Origin: Tannerellaceae bacterium
GTDB lineage: Bacteria > Bacteroidota > Bacteroidia > Bacteroidales > Tannerellaceae
Assembly (NCBI GenBank): GCA_031284375.1
Contig: JAISZY010000257.1
Location: 1 to 50,325 of the forward strand
Direction: 5' to 3'
Length of the DNA: 50,325 bases
How positions within the stretch are numbered: position 1 is the first letter of the stretch; the number at the start of each line of letters is the position of its first letter. Below the pieces are notes generated by a model, which did no database searches, was not told the origin of the DNA, and worked only from the letters and a program-made list of their open reading frames with translations. This document shows positions 1-6,116 of the stretch, one piece after another. A program made the translations under genes and the position numbers.

Positions 1-1168
1 CGGGAAAGAACCCGCTTTCGAGGAACGTGTTCAGCAATCCTTCCTGCATCCTCTCGTTCATCGACGGATAAACCAGGTTGAGAAAAGGAAACAGGCAGCG
101 GAAAGTATCCCAGAACCCGGTGTCGGTAAACATATATCCGGGCAAAACCTGCCCGTTATAGGGGCTGTAATGAACGACTTTCCCCGCCGCGTCGTATTCA
201 AAGAAGCTCCTCGGAAAGAGGAGCGAGCGATAGAGGCAGGAGTAGAAGGTGCGGTATTGGTCTAAGTTGCCGCCTTCTACTTGTATGCGGCCGAGGACTT
301 CGTTCCAGGCTTGTTTGCCTTTTTGGGTAAGGTCGTGGAAGGAATCGTCGCCCAGTTCCTTCATGTTCTGTTCGGCTTGTTCGAGGCTGATGAAGGAGGA
401 GGCTACGCGGGCGTGTACCTGTTCGCCTTTGCGGGTTGAGAAGCCGATGATGGCGCCGGTGTGTCCGGCGGCTTTCTCCCGGAGGTCTTCCCGGAGGATT
501 CCGTCGGCAAAGACGGCTTGGTAGGCGAAGGGTTTATCGAACTCTACGACGAAATAGTTCCTGAAGTTTTCCGGCGCTCCGCCACTGTTTTTTGTGGTGT
601 ATCCCACGATGCGGTTTTGTTCCGGGAGGATGTGGATGTAGGAACCTTTGTCGAAGGCATCCACTACTACGAAGGCGCTGTCGGTACGGGGGAAGGTGAA
701 GCGGAAGAGGGCGGCGCGTTCGGTGGGGGTGATTTCGGTCAGCACGTCGTGTTCGGCCAGATAGACTTGATAGTAGTGGGGTTGGGCTATTTCGCCTTTG
801 TGGGAGAACCAACTGGCGCGTTGTTCTTCGTTGAAGGTAGGCGTTCCGGTGAGGGGCATGAGCGAAAATTGTCCATAGTCGTTTATCCAGGGACTGGGTT
901 GATGCGTTTGTTTGAATCCCCGGATTTTATTTGCCGTATAGACATACGTCCATCCGTTTCCCATTTTTCCGGTTTGTGGTGTCCAGAAGTTCATTCCCCA
1001 GGGTCGGGCGATGGCGGGGTAGGTATTTCCGGTAGATAATTCGTAGGTAGAGGCGGTTCCCATCAGGGGATTGACGTATTCTACGGGGTTGTCGTTGTTC
1101 AGGGCTTGCCCTGTTTGGGTGGCGATGGCGATGGCCAATAGCGTCACAAGGGTTGTTTTTCTTTTCAT
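1..1168 (-). CDS. GH92 alpha-mannosidase, N-terminal part (runs off window)
   Basis: Translating the minus strand from the ATG at 1168 gives about 389 residues with no stop before the window edge, so the C-terminal half is missing. It opens with a signal peptide (MKRKTTLVTLLAIAIATQTG), then VEYVNPLMGT, typical of the GH92 beta-sandwich N-domain. Near residue 350 it carries GYMFTDTGFWDTFR, which matches the start of the catalytic (alpha/alpha)6 domain of GH92. Known GH92 enzymes are calcium-dependent exo-mannosidases, mostly alpha-1,2, that trim N-glycans or yeast mannan in the periplasm or at the surface. The gene starts 21 bp after the stop of the toxin-like gene upstream on the same strand, so read-through from that unit is possible. 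Family assignment is firm; linkage specificity cannot be told. Confidence 0.9.
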   Translation of the reverse strand, partial: MKRKTTLVTLLAIAIATQTGQALNNDNPVEYVNPLMGTASTYELSTGNTYPAIARPWGMNFWTPQTGKMGNGWTYVYTANKIRGFKQTHQPSPWINDYGQFSLMPLTGTPTFNEEQRASWFSHKGEIAQPHYYQVYLAEHDVLTEITPTERAALFRFTFPRTDSAFVVVDAFDKGSYIHILPEQNRIVGYTTKNSGGAPENFRNYFVVEFDKPFAYQAVFADGILREDLREKAAGHTGAIIGFSTRKGEQVHARVASSFISLEQAEQNMKELGDDSFHDLTQKGKQAWNEVLGRIQVEGGNLDQYRTFYSCLYRSLLFPRSFFEYDAAGKVVHYSPYNGQVLPGYMFTDTGFWDTFRCLFPFLNLVYPSMNERMQEGLLNTFLESGFFP

Positions 1169-1189
1169 TGTAAGTGGGTAATTGTATTA

Positions 1190-1648
1190 TTAATGCTGAT
1201 TTTGGGTTTGTATCTTTAATTCGGCTTCAAACAGTTTCCGGTATTCTCTGGGGAGAGATTTACATTTGCACAAAGTGTGCAATAGTTCGATAAATTCCTG
1301 TTTGTGCAGTTTGCATACCTTGTGAAGGTTAGAGACTTTGGAGCGGAAATCGCTGTCGGTTTCGTAAGAATATCCATAATCCGGTACAACAACGGTATCT
1401 TTCCGAAATGAAAAGTCCTCCCCTTTCGGGGTTTCTCCTATTACTACGCCGGCTTTAAAAACATAACAGTTGGGATTATCCACCGGGTTCTTTCCATGTA
1501 AAGGATTTATGCCCGCTCTTTTTTGGGATGTTGTAAAAGTGGCTACGATAAAGCCAAAACCGTTATTGTGCAATATGATAGCGTATTTATTTTTTCTTTC
1601 GATTTTCAAATCGAATAATCCATATAGGATAGAGCCGGGTGTGAACAT
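1190..1648 (-). CDS. Putative PanT-type toxin paired with Panacea antitoxin
   Basis: The protein is 152 residues from the ATG at 1648; a TTG one codon upstream is less likely. The ATG overlaps the TGA of the Panacea gene (TGATG), so translation is probably coupled. The N-terminus (FTPGSILYGL, then KYAIILHNN and FIVATFTTS) faintly resembles the beta-barrel opening of MazF/PemK-like RNases, which begin with a G-x-I strand followed by a strand ending in a small polar loop. The C-terminus is basic, helical and cysteine/histidine-rich (LHKVCKLHKQEF, LCKCKSLPREY). I do not recognise the family with certainty. The call rests mainly on position: Panacea antitoxins are usually encoded next to small, very diverse toxins. 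An accessory protein of another kind is possible. Confidence 0.55.
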   Translation of the reverse strand: MFTPGSILYGLFDLKIERKNKYAIILHNNGFGFIVATFTTSQKRAGINPLHGKNPVDNPNCYVFKAGVVIGETPKGEDFSFRKDTVVVPDYGYSYETDSDFRSKVSNLHKVCKLHKQEFIELLHTLCKCKSLPREYRKLFEAELKIQTQNQH

Positions 1649-2235
1649 CAAATATAGGTTGTTTTTACCGGCGCACGAAAGTACATCATCTCTTTGGCTC
1701 CTTTGAAATTGTCTAATTTGATTTCATCATCGGCCAAGCGGCTCATATCAAGTTTTATGTTCGATATATTGGCTACGGGAGAAGAAAAGTCCAACCGGTG
1801 TTCATTTCTTGTTATAGTCCATAGCGTATCGGGTTCGTGTGTTAGATTCACTATTTCTTCCGAGGTCATGTTTTTGCATTTGTCTATTACTTTTTGGATA
1901 ATATCCCATTCAAGTTCGCTGAATTTTTCGTCGTTAAATGCACATCTCGGCTTAATCAGATTGCCAAAATCCGTATGTTCTGCTTCTATATAGTCCGAGA
2001 ATATGCTGTTGTTGTCTTTGGCATAAAATATTTCCGGCGCTACGGGGCCGAATTGCCAGACATAATAGTCGAGCCATGTAACGGGTACTCCATGTAGCTT
2101 CACGGCTTCTTCGTCTATGAGGTAAAGCATCTTTAATAATTTGGTATGATATAGGGGAGTGACCTTGGTGGCTATCAAAGCCATCAGGTTCCCGATTTTA
2201 TCTCGATTAACAAGAACTCCCAGACTGTTTTCCAT
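1648..2235 (-). CDS. Panacea-domain (DUF4065, SocA-like) antitoxin
   Basis: This 195-residue protein carries the Panacea signature: an N-terminal helix pair with KLLKMLYLIDEEAVKLHG, then VTWLDYYVWQFGPVAPEIFY. These match the family's 'K-L-L-Y-x-x-D' and 'a-x-x-x-G-P-V' motifs. Panacea proteins include Caulobacter SocA, a proteolytic adaptor that neutralises SocB, and the PanA antitoxins that neutralise many unrelated toxins. The C-terminal third (after about residue 150) is specific to this protein and could carry partner recognition. It is the first gene of a two-gene unit with a 1-nt overlap to the toxin candidate. A consensus -7 box sits 32 bp upstream. Domain assignment is strong; antitoxin function is inferred from family and neighbour. 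Confidence 0.82.
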   Translation of the reverse strand: MENSLGVLVNRDKIGNLMALIATKVTPLYHTKLLKMLYLIDEEAVKLHGVPVTWLDYYVWQFGPVAPEIFYAKDNNSIFSDYIEAEHTDFGNLIKPRCAFNDEKFSELEWDIIQKVIDKCKNMTSEEIVNLTHEPDTLWTITRNEHRLDFSSPVANISNIKLDMSRLADDEIKLDNFKGAKEMMYFRAPVKTTYI

Positions 2236-2266
2236 ATACTTTCTTTGTTTTTATTTTCTATCCGCA

Positions 2267-2274
2267 CAAAGATA
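2267..2274 (-). promoter_or_regulatory. -7 box (TATCTTTG) for the Panacea pair
   Basis: The minus strand reads TATCTTTG, a full match to the Bacteroidetes TAnnTTTG element, 32 bp before the antitoxin ATG. No clear TTTG lies 19-21 bp upstream, where the REP-like palindromes begin. Confidence 0.5.
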
Positions 2275-2287
2275 TATAATTAATGTA

Positions 2288-2434
2288 TATACTGCGCCGT
2301 CAGTTAAAACTGACGGCAATGTGGGGGGGAATTGGGCTAAAGCCCAAACAATACTCCGAGTGCAGTATAATTCTTAATTTCTTTTGCGGGCTTTAGCCCA
2401 ATTCTACCTGATTGCCGTCAGTTTTAACTGACGG
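2288..2434. repeat. REP/BIME-like nested palindromes
   Basis: Four palindromes lie between the divergent antitoxin and MNT genes. At 2296-2317 the arms GCCGTCAGTT/AACTGACGGC flank AA. At 2332-2347 TTGGGCT/AGCCCAA flank AA. At 2388-2399 GGGCT/AGCCC flank TT. At 2415-2434 CCGTCAGTT/AACTGACGG flank TT. The second pair mirrors the first in order and orientation, so the block is one large inverted repeat. TATACTGC (2288-2295) and its reverse complement (2362-2369) add a further inverted pair. The layout resembles REP doublets (BIMEs) mobilised by RAYT/Y1 transposases, none of which is in the window. Confidence 0.75.
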
Positions 2435-2460
2435 GAAAAAGGCAAGTGCGTTTTTTCTTC

Positions 2461-2468
2461 TAATTTTG
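2461..2468 (+). promoter_or_regulatory. -7 box (TAATTTTG) for the MNT gene
   Basis: TAATTTTG matches TAnnTTTG and ends 23 bp before the MNT start codon, just after the last REP palindrome. No convincing -33 TTTG is seen. Confidence 0.5.
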
Positions 2469-2491
2469 TGCTGAATCTTTAATTTAAAAAT

Positions 2492-2803
2492 ATGAACCGG
2501 CAAATTTTTGAAAGCATTCGTCAGCTTAAACATGAATTGATTCCTAACGAGCGTTTGATTCTTTTTGGTTCGCAAGCGCGGGGAGACGCTCGTCCGGATT
2601 CGGATTGGGATTTATTGCTGTTGCTGAACAAGGATAAAGTAACGTGGGAAGATGATAGACAGTTGGCATATCCTTTTACTAAACTGGGTTGGGATTATGC
2701 TACTTATTTCAGCGTAAAAGTGTATACGGAAAAGGAATGGCAACAAAAATATTTTACGCCTTTTTACAAAAATGTAATTGCAGATGGTATCGAAATAAAA
2801 TAA
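2492..2803 (+). CDS. MNT-type minimal nucleotidyltransferase (orphan)
   Basis: This 103-residue protein is a single nucleotidyltransferase domain of the MNT/pol-beta fold. It has FGSQARGDARPDSDWDLLLL: Gly26-Ser27 and then the metal-binding pair Asp38/Asp40 (GSx10DxD). The length suits a free-standing MNT protein. Such proteins commonly act as antitoxins that AMPylate a HEPN RNase toxin encoded next to them. Here no HEPN gene adjoins on either side: a terminator follows and the next gene is convergent. It is therefore an orphan MNT or acts on a distant partner. Family is certain, role inferred. Confidence 0.85.
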   Translation: MNRQIFESIRQLKHELIPNERLILFGSQARGDARPDSDWDLLLLLNKDKVTWEDDRQLAYPFTKLGWDYATYFSVKVYTEKEWQQKYFTPFYKNVIADGIEIK

Positions 2804-2821
2804 TAAAATGAGTTTAACGCA

Positions 2822-2873
2822 AACAAAGCAATCTGGGGTATTGCCGCTGCCCCCGGATTGCTTTGTTTTTTTT
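2822..2873 (+). terminator. Intrinsic terminator after the MNT gene
   Basis: The arms AAACAAAGCAATC and GATTGCTTTGTTT (with inner GGGG/CCCC) form a long hairpin followed by a T run. The A-rich left side makes it likely to serve the convergent gene at 2891 as well. Confidence 0.85.
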
Positions 2874-2890
2874 ACCTGCGCATCATTCCG

Positions 2891-3589
2891 CTATGGAACA
2901 TGGGTGGATTCGATGTCGCTCCAGGGGCCTTTTTCGCCCCTGGTGTTTTCCCATCGCATGGCTACATAGATGGTTCGACCGCAGTTATCGCCTTCAAATT
3001 CGATGATGGCGGGCGATGCGGTATCGAAAACGGAATTTACGAGGTCTTTGTAGTTTACGATGGGGGTTTCGGAGAAAGCCCATCGTATCTCTGCGCCGTG
3101 CTGCCCTTTGGGTTTTGCGCCTGCGGGGCGGGGCGATTCTTTATCTAAGTAGTCTATCTGCAACCGATGGCCCACTAAGGGGGTGAAGCTAAATCGGGGT
3201 GCATCTGTGGCTACGGGAGCTGGAGTTCTCGAGTTGGTGGGGCGTTTGGGAAATCCCATAGCGTCCAAATCCGTGTCCGTAACGGCCGGATCGCCTATCA
3301 GCATCTTATTCAACTGGCGAAGGCGGTCTATCATGGCCTTTTCGGTTTCTGCGAGATCGTCCACAACTAATGGAGTACGGGTGGATGGAGAAATCCACAG
3401 GTTGTAGGCTGTTACGTAGGGGTTGTAGGTTTTAACCGTAAACGTAGCGTCGTACCAATCTCCTGCGGGAGTTCCTGCTATCATACCAAACCGTATCCTG
3501 TTCAAATCGAAATAAGGTACCAGGATGGTCACTACCAATGTGAATAATTCGGTGTGACCACGTGGTACCCAATCTTTTGTTTTTCCCAT
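2891..3589 (-). CDS. Hypothetical protein with Fn3-like C-terminal strand
   Basis: The protein is about 232 residues from MGKTKDWVPRG; in-frame codons further upstream fall in the -7 box and are rejected. The N-terminal half is probably helical (AETEKAMIDRLRQLNKML). A Pro/Thr linker (about 125-145) leads to a beta-rich end with LVGHRLQIDYLD, HGAEIRWAFSE, RTIYVAMRWENTRGEKGPWSD. The last segment resembles the closing strands of fibronectin-type-III-like domains ('RWxNxxGxxGPWS'). From memory, similar 200-230 residue proteins of unknown function occur in many Bacteroidetes. It has no signal peptide. It is divergent from a DUF6261 gene with only 44 bp between start codons, suggesting co-regulation. 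I assign no function. Confidence 0.75.
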   Translation of the reverse strand: MGKTKDWVPRGHTELFTLVVTILVPYFDLNRIRFGMIAGTPAGDWYDATFTVKTYNPYVTAYNLWISPSTRTPLVVDDLAETEKAMIDRLRQLNKMLIGDPAVTDTDLDAMGFPKRPTNSRTPAPVATDAPRFSFTPLVGHRLQIDYLDKESPRPAGAKPKGQHGAEIRWAFSETPIVNYKDLVNSVFDTASPAIIEFEGDNCGRTIYVAMRWENTRGEKGPWSDIESTHVP

Positions 3590-3622
3590 AAAAATCGGTT
3601 TAATTGTTTTTAATTTAAAAAA

Positions 3623-3630
3623 CAAATGTA
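3623..3630 (-). promoter_or_regulatory. -7 box (TACATTTG) for the Fn3-like gene
   Basis: On the minus strand TACATTTG matches TAnnTTTG and lies 33 bp before the start at 3589. Any -33 element would fall inside the divergent DUF6261 coding sequence. Confidence 0.6.
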
Positions 3631-3633
3631 ACA

Positions 3634-4488
3634 ATGAAAGTATTAAGAATTTCCCTCAAGTCTCTTCGTAACGAAGAATGGTTTGATTTGCTTACCACCT
3701 TTATCAAAGAAGTAACACGTGCCGGGGCGGATGTGCTGGGTTTGGTTATCCTTATGACCCGACTCCTTCCCCTTTACAATCATGTGGACCAATTGCTGCA
3801 AGTGCTGCGCAAAAGCGTCTATACCAAAGAACTCGAAACGGCCAACAAAAAGCGATTGGATACGGTACGTGGTTTCTACTCCGTGGTGAACGGGTCGCAA
3901 AAACTGCCCGAAACGAACAAATGCAAAGCGGCTATCCGACTCTTTAATCTGCTGAAAGGCTATCAAAAAGCTCTGCGGGGTGGGTATTCCGAAGTGTCGG
4001 GAACGATAAACAACCTTGTCCAAGATTTGGAAGGTCCGTATGCTGCCGATATCACGGAACTGGGTTTCGACGTATGGGTAACGGCTATCAAACAGGCTGA
4101 AGACGAGTTCTTGGCCTTGAGGGATGAACGATACGAAGAAACGACGGCCAAACCGAAAGGGAATCTTCGTGATGTACGCACACAGGCGGACATTGTTTAC
4201 AGTGCGGCCATGAATGTGCTGGATGCGCAGTTGATTGCCGACGGACTGGGCGGCGATATCATGGACGAAGAAGAATATGAACCGGGCAATGAACCGGAAG
4301 AAGAACCTTCCGGCCCTACGGAAGACCGGGATACTAACCCCGCCGAACCTACCGGCAATGCTACCTACAATTTTGTGCTGGCCTGGAACGATATCCTGAA
4401 AAAATACCGTAACCTCCTGAATCAGCGCGCCGGACGGCGGGCTAAAAAGGAGGAAGAGGACGAAGATTCCGGCCCCGTGGAAGATTAA
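3634..4488 (+). CDS. DUF6261 family protein (copy 1)
   Basis: A 284-residue, mostly helical protein starting MKVLRISLKSLRNEEWFDLLTTFI. It shares its whole plan with the gene at 31501: the same start ('LRNxEhFDF/L.TxFI'), an 'LPLYnxxxqLLqvLrK..yTKELe' stretch, 'DxxRgFYsvVnG', 'NNLVQDL..PYAADITELGFDVWVTAI' and 'RYEETTAKPKGNLRDVRTQADIVYSAAMNVLDA'. The last 60 residues are acidic and low-complexity (EEEYEPGNEPEEEP; EDEDSGPVED) around one helix. No signal peptide, membrane segment or catalytic motif is visible. DUF6261 is a Bacteroidetes family without known function. The gene is divergent from the Fn3-like gene and its stop codon abuts a 41-42 bp hairpin array, a layout echoed at the second copy. 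Confidence 0.85.
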   Translation: MKVLRISLKSLRNEEWFDLLTTFIKEVTRAGADVLGLVILMTRLLPLYNHVDQLLQVLRKSVYTKELETANKKRLDTVRGFYSVVNGSQKLPETNKCKAAIRLFNLLKGYQKALRGGYSEVSGTINNLVQDLEGPYAADITELGFDVWVTAIKQAEDEFLALRDERYEETTAKPKGNLRDVRTQADIVYSAAMNVLDAQLIADGLGGDIMDEEEYEPGNEPEEEPSGPTEDRDTNPAEPTGNATYNFVLAWNDILKKYRNLLNQRAGRRAKKEEEDEDSGPVED

Positions 4489-4490
4489 TC

Positions 4491-4757
4491 CCGACCTCGG
4501 GCAAGTCCCCGAACAGCGTAGATGCCTCTGTCCCGACCTCGGGAGAGTTCCAAAACAACGTGGATGCCTCCGTCCCGACCTCGGGCAAGTCCCCGAACAA
4601 CGTGGATGCCTCCGTCCCAAATTGGGCAAGTCCCCGAACAACGTGGGTGCCTCCGTCCCAAATTGGGCAAGTCCCCGAACAACGTGGATGCTTCCGTCCC
4701 AAATTGGGCAAGTCCCCGAACAACGTGGGCGCTTCCGTCCCAAATTGGGCAAGAGGC
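4491..4757. repeat. Tandem hairpin array 1 (41-42 bp units)
   Basis: About 6.5 tandem units start two bases after the DUF6261 stop. GGGCAAG (GGGAGAG in the second) recurs at 4499, 4541, 4583, 4624, 4665, 4706 and 4747, giving steps of 42, 42, 41, 41, 41, 41. Each unit reads roughly GGGCAAGTCCCCGAACAACG then TGGATGCCTCCGTCCC. Unit junctions are dyads: CCCGA-cc-TCGGG in the first three and CCCAA-a-TTGGG in the later ones. Both arms change together, so pairing is kept. The mixed unit length breaks any reading frame, so the array is not protein-coding. It fills the gap to the convergent MATE gene. Confidence 0.9.
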
Positions 4758-4767
4758 TCCAAAATCG

Positions 4768-6105
4768 CTAAGACTCCTGCATAATTTTTCCCCGAAGCAA
4801 ACGAAACCACACGAAAGCGGCTATGCCTTTGGCCATACTGGTCAGGCTGATGGCCCACCAAACGCCGGTTACGCCCAGCGCCGTGGCGGAAAGAAGAATG
4901 GCGAGCGGTATCCGGATCAAATTAAAACTTATGCTGATGATGGCGGGCGGTAACGTTCGGCCGACGCCGTAAAAGATTCCTTGCATGGTAATTTCCAGCA
5001 TCATGAAGAGCATCGAATAGGAGTCGATGCGCAGAAAAATCCGGCCGGAAGTATACGCCGCCGGATCGGGTACGATGAGGGAAAAGATCTCGCCGCCGTA
5101 ACGCCAGAAAAGAAAGGTACAGAAAAGGCCGAAAACAGACGTCATCGCCAGCGTAGCGCGGTAGGCGCCCCACACGCGGTCTTTCCGGCCGGCAGCATAG
5201 TTCTGGGCGGTGAAGGCGCTGAGGGCTGTGCTGAATCCCTGCGATGTGTTCCAGGCCAAAGATTCCATCTGGCCGCCGGCCGTGAGCGTCATCAGTCCGA
5301 TATGTCCGCCGCGCAAAGAGGCCGTTCTCCCCATAATGAAATTAATGAAAGCGAACAAGGCGTTCAGCAGGGCTACGGGCAGACCCAGACGGAAAATACG
5401 CCGGGTGTAATGGCTTTGGAGTCTAATCAGAAAAGGGAATCCTCCCAGAAGATGGCTCCGGCATCGGAGGTGGTACACAAACAAACAGCATACCACGCCT
5501 TGCGACAGACAGGTGGCGCAGGCGGCTCCGGACGTTCCCCATCCAAACACGAAGATAAACAAGGGGTCTAAGAGGATGTTCAGCGCCAAGCCGATGCCGT
5601 TTACGAAGAAGGGTACCCGGCTCCTTCCGGCTGCATTGTGGATGCCGGTGAAGGAAAAGGAAAGAAATACGAAGGGAAATCCCAGAATAATAATCCGTAG
5701 GAAGCGGACGGCTTCGGCGGTAATGGGGGCGTCTAAGCGGTAAAATCCTACCACGGGACGGGCCAGAAGATATAGCCCCGCTCCCCAGACGAGAGAGAGC
5801 AGGAGACTTATCGTCACGTTGTGCGACGAAAACAAACGGGCGTCTTCCATATTCCGGGCGCCAATGCTCTGGGCTACGCTCACCTCGGCGCCTACTTTGT
5901 TGAGCAGCGCCAGCGAAGTGCTGATCCATACCAAAATGCCCACCGCGCCGATGGCGGCAACCGATTCGCTCCCCAAACGGCCTATCCAGGCCATGTCGAT
6001 GAGATTGTAGGCCATTTGTATGAACGATGTGCCCATGATGGGGAGGGCCAAGTGGAACAATTGGCGCTTGATGGGGCCGTTGGTCAGGTTTTTTATTCCT
6101 TGCAT
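4768..6105 (-). CDS. MATE family multidrug/Na+ efflux transporter
   Basis: From the ATG at 6105 (MQGIKNLTNGPIKRQLFHLA) the protein is 445 residues, the usual MATE size; the frame is open upstream but that region overlaps the preceding gene. The start KNLTNGPIKRQLFHLALPIMG and the NLIDMAWIGRLGSESVAAIGAVG segment are typical of the MATE N-lobe. About 12 hydrophobic segments are present in two similar halves, the second beginning near RIFRLGLPVALLNALFAF. MATE proteins use Na+ or H+ gradients to expel drugs or metabolites across the inner membrane. It is the last gene of a minus-strand unit, 11 bp after the HExxH gene. Substrate unknown. Confidence 0.93.
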   Translation of the reverse strand: MQGIKNLTNGPIKRQLFHLALPIMGTSFIQMAYNLIDMAWIGRLGSESVAAIGAVGILVWISTSLALLNKVGAEVSVAQSIGARNMEDARLFSSHNVTISLLLSLVWGAGLYLLARPVVGFYRLDAPITAEAVRFLRIIILGFPFVFLSFSFTGIHNAAGRSRVPFFVNGIGLALNILLDPLFIFVFGWGTSGAACATCLSQGVVCCLFVYHLRCRSHLLGGFPFLIRLQSHYTRRIFRLGLPVALLNALFAFINFIMGRTASLRGGHIGLMTLTAGGQMESLAWNTSQGFSTALSAFTAQNYAAGRKDRVWGAYRATLAMTSVFGLFCTFLFWRYGGEIFSLIVPDPAAYTSGRIFLRIDSYSMLFMMLEITMQGIFYGVGRTLPPAIISISFNLIRIPLAILLSATALGVTGVWWAISLTSMAKGIAAFVWFRLLRGKIMQES

Positions 6106-6116
6106 GGTGGGTGGCG

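Noticed and set aside
461-1039. 192-codon plus-strand frame
   Set aside because: Antisense to the GH92 gene, whose translation has clear motifs.
4491-4757. Array 1 as a CRISPR
   Set aside because: Units are continuous without unique spacers and no cas gene is near. The same holds for arrays 2-4.
4522-4953. Open frames of 65-143 codons across array 1 on both strands
   Set aside because: They are repetitive by-products of the array; 41- and 42-bp units shift frame, and they run into the MATE gene on the other strand.
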